From: Flammula alnicola
Lineage: Eukaryota > Basidiomycota > Agaricomycetes > Agaricales > Strophariaceae
Length of the DNA stretch: 64,000 bases
Assembly: GCA_015499995.1 (NCBI GenBank)
Contig: JADNRV010000168.1
Location: forward strand, 45,804 to 109,803
Direction of reading: 5' to 3'
The notes under the pieces are model-generated. The model searched no databases. It was given only the letters and a program-made list of their open reading frames with translations, and was not told the origin of the DNA. Made by a program: the position numbers and the translations under genes. This document shows, piece by piece, positions 35,001 to 44,591 of the stretch. Numbering within the stretch: position 1 is the first letter of the stretch; every line of letters begins with the position of its first letter.

Positions 35001-35341
35001 GCTTTCGTGGGATGAGTGTTGTCCAAGTCAAGCTCTTTTTTTCCTTTTCCTACGAGGGTGAGGAATACCCATGTGTGCTTGTGGAATGGTTTAAGAAAGT
35101 AGGCAGGTCACCTGAAGAGCAGACAGGTATGTGGGTTGTGAAGCCAGAGATTGATGACCGCGGTAACAGGCTTACGTCTGTTGTCCACATTGACACCATT
35201 CTGCGTGGTGCTCACCTGCTTCCAGTCTTCAGAAAGCAGCTTCTTCCTCTTCGTTTTCGTCACATATGGTCTCTTGATTCCTTTAAATCTTTCTTTGTAA
35301 ATAAGTATGCTGATCACCATGTAAATGAAGTTGCTTTTTAA
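32014..35341 (+). pseudogene. Inner Plavaka transposase, nearly complete, four TGA stops
   Basis: A DDE-type transposase of the Plavaka family, which would act in the nucleus on the element ends. The N-terminus has a C2H2 finger (CTHRGCPRTF..HVRTSH). Later blocks are the RTHHPFINGL and TPFDSELQFKVADFLYHRE regions, the core AMYVPIILGSDKTTVSVGTG with YLSIGTVHNSVHRAHRNAVV, the LVTWVGDYLEAVY and LIPPEVVKCISAFLDFCYIA helices, and a C-terminal VEWFKKVG, GMWVV and VHIDTILRGAHLLPVF module ending VNKYADHHV. About eight short introns interrupt it. The only stops are TGA at 32104, 32934, 33875 and 34943; in each case arginine would fit. Start ATG 32014 was chosen because it precedes the finger. Confidence 0.8.
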
Positions 35342-35625
35342 TAATAATTGTACTTCTGACCATTCTGGATGTCTGGCTAGGTTCTGGTGGAGGTTTACAA
35401 CTCTGAGATGATCTAATATTCTGACGAGATTATGACAGAATTCAAATTCTGATCAGCTCTGACAGTTCCTACCATTCTGGCCCCATACCCGCCAGACAAG
35501 CCAGACGAGTCAGACCAAGCCAGACTGATGGAGTTTTCCTGATGAGTTCTCTTGTGTTTTGCCAAAGAAGAGGACTTGGAATAGGTTTTCATACAAGTCG
35601 AGACACATGCCCATTGCTGAGGCAT

Positions 35626-36456
35626 ACAGATGATGGCTAGAAGAAATAAAAGAAAAATTAGCAGGCAAAAAATGCCTCTGCAATGGAGTGACGTGGAGGC
35701 AGAGAAGTTGCATGCTGGTAGGCAACTCCAAGTCGAAATTGTGGTTCACAAGAAGAACTGACGAGGACAAAAACAAGATTTATTATGGAGCGATAGTAAT
35801 ATATTATAGCCATTGGACTGTGATCCGATCTCTGGAAAGGCCAAAGGATGTAGCATGAGCGAGCATCGTAACATTGACCATGTGTGCAAAGGAGTTGGAT
35901 TTGATCTGCATCACAGTGAATTCGTTTATCACGTGATCACATGATCGTGAATCAACATAGATTGCTTATCGGAAAACTTCCTCTCTCTCTCTCTCTCTTA
36001 CCACCATGTTGTTCCCCACTCTCGCCCTCTAATACCCTCTCATTTCTTTATCTTTTGATATCCATTACACTCCACATTATCGCACAGATCTCGTCCATAA
36101 TGCAGGAAGAAGAGATGCCTTGAATCCACTCTGCTCGATCGCGTGGGTCAGTATTTCTTTCTTTTGCAAATTTCTTTCTGTTCCTCTTGATTCAAGGTCA
36201 GGCTCATATGGCCATCATGCCTTTCCATCCCCATAGAATAGAAATATATCCTAATTTATTCAGGTTCATACTGCGATCATGCCTTGTGCTCGCTGATTTT
36301 TATTTGTAGGAACTTAGTCACTTGCTTGGCCAGGTCCTGATTTTTTACGATATGGATTGACAATGTAAGTCCTTTTATGCTGATTTTTTCGTGTTTAAAT
36401 ACTCGTGGATTAACCAGAAAGAACCAAACAATGCCCTGCAGCATTCGACGACCATC
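35626..36456. other. Intergenic stretch with a CT microsatellite
   Basis: No gene is supported. It separates the divergent starts of the outer Plavaka transposase (35625, minus) and the DUF6698-like gene (36457, plus), mirroring the divergent arrangement of the inner Plavaka. A (CT)n run lies near 35981-35998. Confidence 0.4.
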
Positions 36457-38660
36457 ATGTCTTCAATGCCACCCAGCTCTCCTTCCCATTGGTCCTCATC
36501 CCCTCCGATGGACTTTGGAGACCCAGTAGCAACTGCTGCTGCCTTTGCAACACTTAAATGCAGGCTTGCAACTATGCATGAACGGCTTGCAGAAGCTACA
36601 CAGTCACAGCCAAAGAAGACTGCATATGTACTCTTGTCGCACCTTTCTTACAGTTCTGACATTATTTTCTTTAGCACCGTGAAAACTATGGGAAGGGGAA
36701 TTCGGAAGGTCGTCTCCCTCTTCAAAGGTCTCTCCAGCATTGTAGACGAGGCCGATTGCCGAAACATCGAAGGCGCCAACGTCATGGAGTCAGACCCCCC
36801 ATCAAACGGGCGTAAGTTTTTATGTTTGGTTTTTTTTATTTTGTACATCCTCTCATCCTTTTCAGGTGAGACCGTACATTTACAGCTTATAACCTCTTCC
36901 TCTGGCTGATCCCTCAACTCAAGAAAGTCATCCAAGACCCAGATATTGGAAGCCTAAACACCTTCCTTTCTGATGTGTGTCCTGCCCCTCTATTATTTTC
37001 TATGATTAAGATCTGACATCTATTTTTTTTTCAAGCTTCAAGAGGGGGCTAATGGTGCCCGCGGCGATGATATCAAGAGGGTGAAAGAAGAGGTTTACGA
37101 TCAGATTAACAGGGAGTATAAACCAACTGAACCCCTTTTGAGGACAAAGCGAGACAACCGAGGTCTCCAGCACAACGTGTGTGGCAGTTTACTCACACAG
37201 ATTGACTTTGATTGGGATAACCTTGAGTACGCGCTTCTTTTTGTTATTGATTCCTGGGTCCTGTACCGATGTGGCTACCATAGGGTTCATGCTAACATTC
37301 GTGCTACAAAGGAAGGCTTCAACATCAGTGCAAACTATTACCTCAACTGTTTATATTCGAAGGGCGGGGTTGATACATATCGGGTTGAACTCAATTTCTT
37401 GAGGAGCAAGTCGCTCTTGCAGGTCAGCCTTCATTTTATCCTGTGAACACTCGCTAACATATCCTTTTAGGTTTACTGCGCAATCTTTACGTCGCCCTCA
37501 TCAGCTGAAGGTTTTGAAGAAGAGGAGGAAGAGGAAGGCCCATCCAGAAAGAAACACAAGTCATCTAAAGCCACGAAGATGAATGTTTCCTCCCTTCTCA
37601 ACATGGATGGTAAGGTTACTGGCCATTCTATTGCCTATGCAGCAGTCTTGGTGCGTCATCTTATGCTTTTTTTTGATGACTTGTTTGCTTATATATGATT
37701 TGCTAGCTCGTTTTCAATCTAACAGATGCTACTCAATGGGTCGATACCCACAACGGCTTCAGCTTCATTGGCTTCTACAACTTTATTATCAACTACTTCG
37801 AAGAGTTCCACAATCCGGCTTCCCAGTGCCGAGTCGATGATTTACTGGCCTGGTGGAATAGGTACACTATTGACTACTTTCAAAAGCTCGAATTTATGGC
37901 CGATATTTTCCTTTTAGTCAAGTCTTCCTGCAGCATGTAGCCGCGACTAGTGATGTGCCGGCTCCGGCCTGAGGCCAGAAGCCGAGCCAAGCCGGGCCCA
38001 AAGAAGCCGGGCCAAGCCGGGCCAAAGGTGTTGGCCTGGAGCCAGCTTTGGCCCGGCCTGATAATTTGATAAGCCCGACCCCTCGGCCCAGGCCGGGGCT
38101 TTCTGCCAATTTTTTTTCGAGTTCAAACGGTGAAAAACTGACCTTTGAGTACCCAAAACGCACTTTTTGTACTGTATGTTCACGAAGGTTTGATCTAATA
38201 ATAGTTTAAAGTCAGTCTGATGATCAGTTGATCGTGTGTAATGGTGGCCATGCCTTGACGGACAAGTCCGGCTGAGTTTGAAATGCCATCAATGTTCATT
38301 GTGAGTGCGAAAATAAGTTGCAAGTGGTATTGCACGTTTGACAACATGTCTTAGTCACCCGTATAATAGTTAAATATGTACTTTAGACTTGCATCTGTAT
38401 GTAGATATCAAAATATTTTTATTATATTATGTTTTAACTAATTTGTCAGCAAAGCCCCGGCTTGGGCCAAAGCCGGGCCGGGCCAAGCCTGATTTCCGGC
38501 TTTTGGCCCGGCTCGTGATTTGACAAAGCCTGAGCCGCCCAAAGCCGGGCCAGAGCCGGGGCTTTCAGGCCAAGCCCAAGCCGGCACATCACTAGCCGCG
38601 ACTACCGATTCAGATGCTTCACGCAATCGGCTCCTAGAGCAAGAGGCCAATTATGACTAG
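36457..38660 (+). pseudogene. DUF6698-like protein gene, last exon split by an insertion
   Basis: A family of unknown function expanded in Agaricomycetes and often near transposons; the name rests on my memory of the conserved C-terminal block. From ATG 36457 the exons give an Ala-rich start, RGIRKVVSLF, a helical middle (LWLIPQLKKVIQDPDIGS), an acidic/Lys-rich patch (37510-37580), and the signature with VFNLTDATQWV, FIGFYNFIINYFEE and LLAWWNR. The last exon (from 37919) is split by the hAT-type element at 37949-38594; beyond it the frame continues to TAG 38658. The frame across the first intron is uncertain. It may be the divergent partner of the outer Plavaka transposase. Confidence 0.6.
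37949..38594. mobile_element. 646-bp hAT-type miniature element
   Basis: Terminal inverted repeats TAGTGATGTGCCGGCT and AGCCGGCACATCACTA-type ends, flanked by the 8-base direct repeat GCCGCGAC (37941-37948, 38595-38602). GGCCCGGCTTGGC-like subterminal repeats are dense at both ends and the middle is AT-rich and non-coding. Removing the element and one target copy restores the reading frame of the host exon. It is a separate family from the TAGTGTT element at 16322. Confidence 0.9.
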
Positions 38661-39358
38661 TTTACTCTCGTTATCATTACCTACCTACTATTGAATTTAT
38701 GGTCTTTTCTGATCACACTGCTTTCCCCTTACCTGGTCTTCTAAGCTGAGAATCTTCATGACATGACCTTGCCAGTTCATGTATTACTGGCTCAACGTTA
38801 TCACTACCCATAAATTTGACGAAGAATTACCTCTCATTCCCTTAATGACACTCAAGCTGTAATCCATTACCAATGACGGTCATCATTGCACACTTCTATA
38901 AGTGGGCAATCAGATGGCGATAATTTTACAAGCTGGCTATCATGTTTACGGTACATGATACACTGGTATCAATATGGCAGCAATATGGCAGCCAAGATAT
39001 TAAGCTGCGTGTCGATGTATTGCCCATATAATGGGTGCTGCCATATGATGGAAAGTTATACGGTGATAGGGTATTGCAGCACCGATATTCCCCTTATAAA
39101 GCGTTGTACAAATTCCCCGAATTCTCTGATGGGCGTGGTGGCTAGCCTGTGGTGTGAAAAAACTTGCCGGTTTGGGAAAACCCTGGGCAGAATTTTCGAC
39201 TTTGGCGGAGAAAACCCTGGCTCCCAAAACGCACAGATTTGATTCCGGAAGCCCTGGGAATGACCAATTTTTCCCAACGCAAGTCACCGTAATCCACGTG
39301 ACTTTCAGCACCGAGCGCTGAGGCTAGCACACCAGTCCGCCACGTTCTTGACGCTGTT
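38661..39358. other. Border zone between repeat-rich and gene-rich halves
   Basis: No gene is supported. Sequence near 38930-39030 resembles, inverted, the stretch 8735-8860 left of the outer Plavaka, a weak hint of that element's right end. The last 150 bases lead into the UBX gene. Confidence 0.35.
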
Positions 39359-41325
39359 ATGGATGCCCTGGATGACGCCCAGAGGCGCGCTGTGTTGCAG
39401 CTACGAGAAATTACGAATGGATCTGACGACGAGGTTGCTGTTAGTGTGTTAAGCAGCGTCGATTGGGACGTACAGGTCAGTTTTTGATTTTCATGAAGTT
39501 TGTTCTTCCGCTGAATCCTGTGTAGAGAGCGGCCGAGCTCATTTTCGGTACTAGCTCTACTTCTGCAGCACCTCTACCGTCTTCTTCACGCAGCCACGCC
39601 GTTCAGACCTTTGATATCGATGATTCACGGCAAGGCGAACCTGATCTGCCCGTACGACAAAGGGTACGTCTGCACCTAAACTCCTTTCCTTCTGTCATTT
39701 AAATGTGAATTTATAGCAACCTTCCTCCTATCTTTCTCTAGCTCGCCCTCTGTGGCCCTTCATAGCCTTTCCACTTCACGTTCTTTCCAGTCTTTTCAGA
39801 TTCATCTTTGGAGTCCTCCATATACCAATTCCACAGCTCCGATTCTCGAGTCTCAACTTTTACCGCCCACTGCGTCCTCGTCCGTCATCCCGAGGTGGTC
39901 CTGATAGATGGCTGAGAGAGCTAGAGGAAGAAACAGGCGCAATTTCTATTGGGCGCTCAAAATTACCTCGAGGGACAACCTCGTCACTCCTCATGGATCC
40001 CGGACAGTCATCATTGACTTCAAGATCATACGTCACAAATGGGCCCTTCGACGACGGAAGAAAGTACTTGCCTGATTTCACTATTTGCTCATACGAGGAT
40101 ATGCTGCGGACATGCCAACGAGAGGCCAAGATAAGCTGTGTGATACTTGTCAGCGAGGAGCATGACGACGTTGCAGAATTCAAGCGGTAAGTGTCAAATG
40201 TAACTACTTCTCAGGTTCTCCTAAAACTGTTTCCATAGATCAACTCTTACGGACCCTGCTTTCGTTAAAACGCTTTATGAAAACGATATCATCGTTTGGG
40301 GAGGCGATGTTCGAGACCAAGAGGCATGGAGTGGTCAGTTTGTCTGCTACCCCGGTCCATTACATACAGTTCACTAATGGCCTCGAACAGCTTCAGAGAA
40401 GTTGCAAGCAACAACGTACCCATTCGTCGCCTTCCTGGCATTACAACCCCGTCGCAATCCCTCTTCTTCATCCTCCCGAAATGCATCTCCACCGTCGCTT
40501 ACCGTGCTATCACGGCATCAAGGCAAAAGTGTCCCATCCTCAGGTCCTACCTCAGCACAAACGCTCGTTGATCACCTCGAGCGCCAACTACTACCTCGCG
40601 TGACGCCTTTCCTCGGTCGAATCATCGCCGCACAGCGAGAGCGCGAGCGGGACCGCCACCTCCGCGAGGAACAAGATCGAGCATTCCAAAATACCGCGAA
40701 ACGTGACAAGGAGCGTATCGAAGCGAAGATGGCAGAGGAAAGAGCCCAACTCGAGGCGAAGCGGATGGCCGAAGAAGAGGCCCGGCTGGCGTCGCAAAGA
40801 AGGGCCAGAGAAGCTGAGATAGCGCGCCAGAAAGAAAGCGACAGGATGGCATGGCGGAGGTGGACTCGACGGGCGATTGTCAACACCCCACCCGGAGATG
40901 CGGGGCAAGGAAGTCTACGCATCGCCATCCGACTGCCAAGCGGGGGTCGCATCGTGCAGTCGTTCGCGCAATCCGCTTCTCTGACTTCCCTGTACGCGTT
41001 AGTGGACGCGCATTTCATCCCACCCCAATTCACTGCAGCAGACGATCCCTTTGCTCTTCCAGAGCAATCAAGCACAGGTGAAATGGCACTAGAAGACCAT
41101 ATCTTAAATCAGGCAGAGGAGTATTGGGGCTTCCGTGTAGCATCGGCTTATCCAAGGATGGAGATTCCGTGGAAACGAGGAGTTAAACTGTCAGAGATCG
41201 ACCAATTGAAAGGAGGCGGGCAGGTTGTGGTTGAACTCATAGATGGCAGACGTCGTGCCGCTGAGCGCGAGCAGATTGAATACGCCGAGGAAGATGATGG
41301 GTATCATACCGAGGACAGTGAATAG
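39359..41325 (+). CDS. ubx2: UBX-domain ERAD adaptor, FAF2/UBXD8-Ubx2 type
   Basis: Membrane-anchored adaptor that recruits the Cdc48/p97 ATPase to ubiquitinated ER proteins. Five exons (39359-39475, 39526-39663, 39717-40186, 40239-40333, 40391-41325) join in phase to 584 residues. It has a UBA-like helix bundle at residues 1-50 (AVSVLSSVDWDVQRAAELIF); a hydrophobic hairpin at about 90-120 (LWPFIAFPLHVLSSLFRFIF); a UAS thioredoxin-like domain at about 195-300; a highly charged coiled coil (about 345-420); and a C-terminal UBX fold, with GGRIVQSF at the start of the beta-grasp. That order is the FAF2 order. The tail is acidic. The start is the first in-frame ATG before the UBA. All introns are 50-57 bases. 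Confidence 0.85.
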
Positions 41326-41545
41326 ATCTAGAACGCCCCCATCCAGTTGCTAGCTTTGTCTCAGTAAATTATATTGTACTGTTTCTTTCCTTGGGGCAAG
41401 CATGCATTCTTAATTAGCCAACTCCGCATGCATGCGTTTCTCATCGATGGCTAGATTTGAGTTCATGAATCGCACAGGGATCGGAGTAATATTGCACACA
41501 GCTATGGGACAAATAAGTAATGAGGAGCGCCAGATGGTATACACT

Positions 41546-42243
41546 TTATTGGCTTAAGATTGTGCGCACAAATGACTCGTAGTTGACGTTACCGTCCCTA
41601 GAACCATTATGAGCTTTGGAAACGAGATACCGCGAAGATGGGCCAACTCACGCTCCGATTTGAACACCCTTCAGCAATTCATCGACTTCTTCATCTGTCA
41701 TCTTCTCGCCAAGTTGTGTAAGGACGTATCTCAGCTCCCCAGCACCGATGAAACCGTTTCCTTCCTTGTCGAATACTTGGAAGCCGCGAATGAACTCCTC
41801 TGAACATGCAAGTCAGATTCTGTGTGTTCCACGTCGAAAACGCGATAAACATACCTGGTGTTCCCGCAGGTTTGAAGCCATCCGGTCGGTTCAGGATGGT
41901 CAAGAACGTCTTGTAGTCAACTGCGCCCCGCGAAGTGGAATTTAGTCCTAAGCTGATGGAAAGACAAGAAGAACGCGTACCATCTCGTGGTGCCGAAGCC
42001 ACGATCTCTGCAACTTCCGTCTGAGTTGGATTCTGACCCAATGCGCGTAAAAGATCGCCTAGTGTCTCCCTTGGAACGGCGCCTGTGCCTCGTTTATCGA
42101 AGAGAGCGAATGCTTCCTTGTATTCTGTCATTCTAGCTGTTAATAATTGCTAACAGGAGGAAAATGAAGAGGCCCGGACCTGCGTTGTCACTCTGCAATG
42201 TGTGGTCAGATTATGCCTTCACAGATTAGAGCACACTCACCAT
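41546..42243 (-). CDS. cdc4: Essential myosin light chain, Cdc4/Mlc1 type EF-hand protein
   Basis: Binds the IQ motifs of class II and V myosins for actomyosin ring contraction and polarised transport. Six exons (42243-42241, 42192-42180, 42136-41981, 41920-41855, 41799-41652, 41597-41546) join in phase to 145 residues, the usual length. There are four EF-hand-like units: [14 protein letters not shown], a degenerate second, [14 protein letters not shown], and [10 protein letters not shown]. The loops lack several calcium ligands, as expected for a light chain rather than calmodulin. The first exon is the ATG alone, followed by GTGAGT. The second exon is only 13 bases and its donor is the weaker GTCCGG. 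Confidence 0.85.
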
Positions 42244-42577
42244 GGTATGTTATACTTATAATTATGGAACGTTGAACACCAGAGAGTCCTAATCGCGGAA
42301 ACTTGTTTGTGCGTATTATGTGCAGACGACAATAGCATCCATGTTCGGCGCTCGGCATGGAGCGAGAGTGAAAAGTCCAAGAAAAGTCAATCAAAAGTCA
42401 ATATAAGTATCTCTTGGACAACTGTTACCTGTCCTCGGAAGCCATTGTGCAATCTTGAAGCCATCCTGGAGTGTATCCTGTATGAGTTGAAATTGAACTT
42501 GAAAGTTCGTCGTCGTGGGCGGTAAAGTTAGAATTATGTAATCGAGACTATCTTTCTTCCTGCTTTATACCACTGGA

Positions 42578-43630
42578 ATGGTACGTCAGCTCTGTTTCAG
42601 CTCATTCGCAGACAATTGCCTATATCCAACCATAATCAGGATATTGATCCGCTTTCCGACACAGTTCCACCCCGCTACGCCATCGAATCAGACGAGGAGG
42701 AGGATGAGGTCAATCCCCTTGGCGTCAAGTCACCTCAGCCTGAAGACGTGAAGATCGAGGTCAAGATCCTTGGTGGTATAACTCCAGGGAAATGTCTGGC
42801 CATTGCGTCGGGCGACGCGGGAAATTTTTGGGCGAAGGGCGCTGATCTTGGTGAACAGACGGCTTCTGTGTTGGTCAACGGTGTGCAGGTATGTTTCTCC
42901 TTCCTCTCTCCCTGACGATGGGTCGAAGCTTACAGGAACAAGGTTGGACTAGTATTCAACCCCAAATGGACACAATCCAACGTTATTATCTCGGAGGTGT
43001 TGTCCAAGTTACCTCTTTATGCCATGCACCCGTATGCGACCAACATACTCGAGTCTGTCAAGCCGAAAAGGTATTTTTCGAATGAACAACAATTTACTTG
43101 GTCACTTACTTGAAACCAACCAAGTGTTTCTCTGCTCGATTCCTATCCCTTTCCCACCTATGCTTCTGACACAACAACAGCATTTCACGAAGCTCCTCTT
43201 CGTTACCTTTCCACCTCTGAAAACACGGAATTTTTAGTAAGTGCCGGTTCAAGAAAGTGACGTCCCAAAAAACTGATATGCCTTCCAGGACAAGGAAGCC
43301 GAATTATATTCACCTCCCAACCTCCTCCAGTCCACCTCTGCTTCTTTCCTTTCTATTCTTGGCATCAGCGATGTGCCCGGGACGCTCGTCCTGCTTCCGT
43401 CACCCCACATTCCTCAACCATCCCCAAAACAAATTTCTCCTTCAAACTTCTCGCATCTCGCCCAGGACGACGTCGAGTGGCCTGCACACCTCGTAAATAC
43501 CGCACAGAAACTGGTATTCCACGCCCTTGGGGAAAGCACCACGCGTTCTTGGCAGCCTCGGGACGGTGGAACAAAGGAGAAACCGCCAAAGCGAACCACT
43601 GAGATCGGCGAGGGCGGAATGTACATTTGA
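42578..43630 (+). CDS. Conserved fungal protein, possibly proteasome assembly chaperone 1-like
   Basis: Five exons (42578-42580, 42640-42888, 42943-43070, 43125-43236, 43289-43630) join in phase to 277 residues. The N-terminus is acidic (YAIESDEEEDE). A beta-strand-rich core follows (KIEVKILGGITPGKCLAIA, ASVLVNGVQVGLVFNP), then SLLDSYPTYASD, a region ending in GISDVPGTLVLLPSPHI, and a basic tail. The order of strands and the position of the DSYP block recall PAC1/Pba1 chaperones of 20S proteasome assembly, but I cannot confirm this by eye. The first exon is the start codon alone, then GTACGT. It lies tail-to-tail with the CSC1 gene. Confidence 0.6.
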
Positions 43631-43907
43631 ACCTATCCATGGGAAGCAAAGAGAACTGTTGAATTGTATACTACTAGTTGCTGAATCGAACATGCAGAGA
43701 TGTCCGTTGGGATCCTCGTGAACGGTATCGAGCTTGAATTACCTGTTTCAGCGTCAGAAGCCCAATTCTTCAAGCGACAAATAATCCTGGAGCCCGCCCC
43801 AGCCTCCTGCCTATTATCCAAGAAACCGGATCCGATGACGTTCCTCTACTATCAACGTACACTAACGAAAGTAAAATTGGAAAGTGCGAGATGATGTTGA
43901 GACAATG

Positions 43908-44314
43908 CTATGTATAAGGTACATAATTGAATTGTCCATGCGCGTGCAAAATCGTAAGTACTAACAGCCAGGGGTTTCTGTCAGGCTGACCACCTGCTAG
44001 ACGATTCTCACCGCGACGATCGAGCGCATGAAGGCGGTCATCGATTACCTGAACGTGATTCTCTACCGCGACAAGGCGAGCACCAAGCGTAGGTTGAATG
44101 CCATTCGTGTTCCCCTGAACGTGGTTCTGTCTCGCCTGCCAAGCCGTACGATCCTCGAGGCGACTGCCAATGAGCACAAAGTCTCCACTCGCATGGCCAA
44201 ATAATGAAGCGGAAACCACATGTAACATGAATGAGACGGCATAGCAATAGAAAAGTAAGGCTACTTACGTGCAGCTTCCAGGGCATGGACCCTCAGCTCT
44301 GCCGCAGTAGCCAT
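43908..44314 (-). CDS. Doubtful small coiled-coil ORF
   Basis: An ATG at 44314 opens a short exon (MATAAELRVHALEAA) with a clean GTAAGT donor at 44268. A longer minus-strand frame downstream (about 44180-43908) repeats a similar heptad-like pattern (NHVQVIDDRLHALDRRGENR). I could not find an acceptor joining them in phase, so the model is incomplete. No family is recognised. Confidence 0.25.
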
Positions 44315-44591
44315 GTCGTTGGTGATTTGCAGCACTTGCAGCACTTACTGAGGAGCGGCGTCCAATTCCAGTTGACCGTTGGGTCCTGAGGAAAGTCGAA
44401 CTTTAGATTCTGTGGAGAGAGTCAGAAACGTAAGATGACACCGTGGAACATATATTTGAAGTGAACTATGGAAAGCAAAAAGACATTGAATTGTATACTA
44501 CTTGCTCAAAATTACATTGCGCGATTAATGAAAGGGGTATGAGAGAAATGAACCAAAAAAAAGGGAATTATCCGCAGTTGCAATATCATGA

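Larger units (their letters stand above)
24819..35531. mobile_element. Inner Plavaka element with two divergent genes
   Basis: The ends are inverted, repeat-rich and alike: GGTCTGGCTGGTCTGGC at the left, and GTCTGGCTTGGTCTG read inward from the right. Further AGAATT/TCTGAC-type subterminal repeats lie at 24860-25060 and 35360-35490. An imperfect 8-base direct repeat, AGTCTTCC against AGTTTTCC, flanks it. It carries a plus-strand transposase (32014-35341) and a minus-strand partner gene (31815-25154) reading away from a shared 198-base promoter region. It has landed in the N-terminal zinc-finger exon of the outer Plavaka transposase. The partner gene is broken by a hAT-type insertion. Confidence 0.72.
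9804..35625 (-). pseudogene. Outer Plavaka-type transposase, split by two large insertions
   Basis: Plavaka transposases are long DDE-type proteins widespread in Agaricomycetes. Pieces in order: a C2H2 finger (CVSTC..HKRTH) at 35625-35540; after the inner Plavaka insertion, a CVHYLKSC finger half and a Pro-rich linker (24810-24231) with two tandem copies of MDIDTEP; the transposase core at 24035-21500, with SSDATHLTDFGNAKAWPIYL, CPCPRC, LLHEFELGVWKALFTHL and FGMTDSYSTQL blocks; then, after the Ty3/gypsy insertion, the C-terminal half 10830-9804 with FGFLDPSLIIRGCHLMPAF, FVDRDM and a very acidic tail. Many short introns remain. In-frame stops include TGA at 24117 and TAG at 10626, so it is inactive. 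Joining the 35.6 kb finger to the rest is inference: the frames across that junction differ by one base. Confidence 0.7.

Noticed and set aside
36648..36935. Minus-strand frame in the DUF6698-like gene
   Set aside because: Antisense of real exons with canonical introns on the plus strand.
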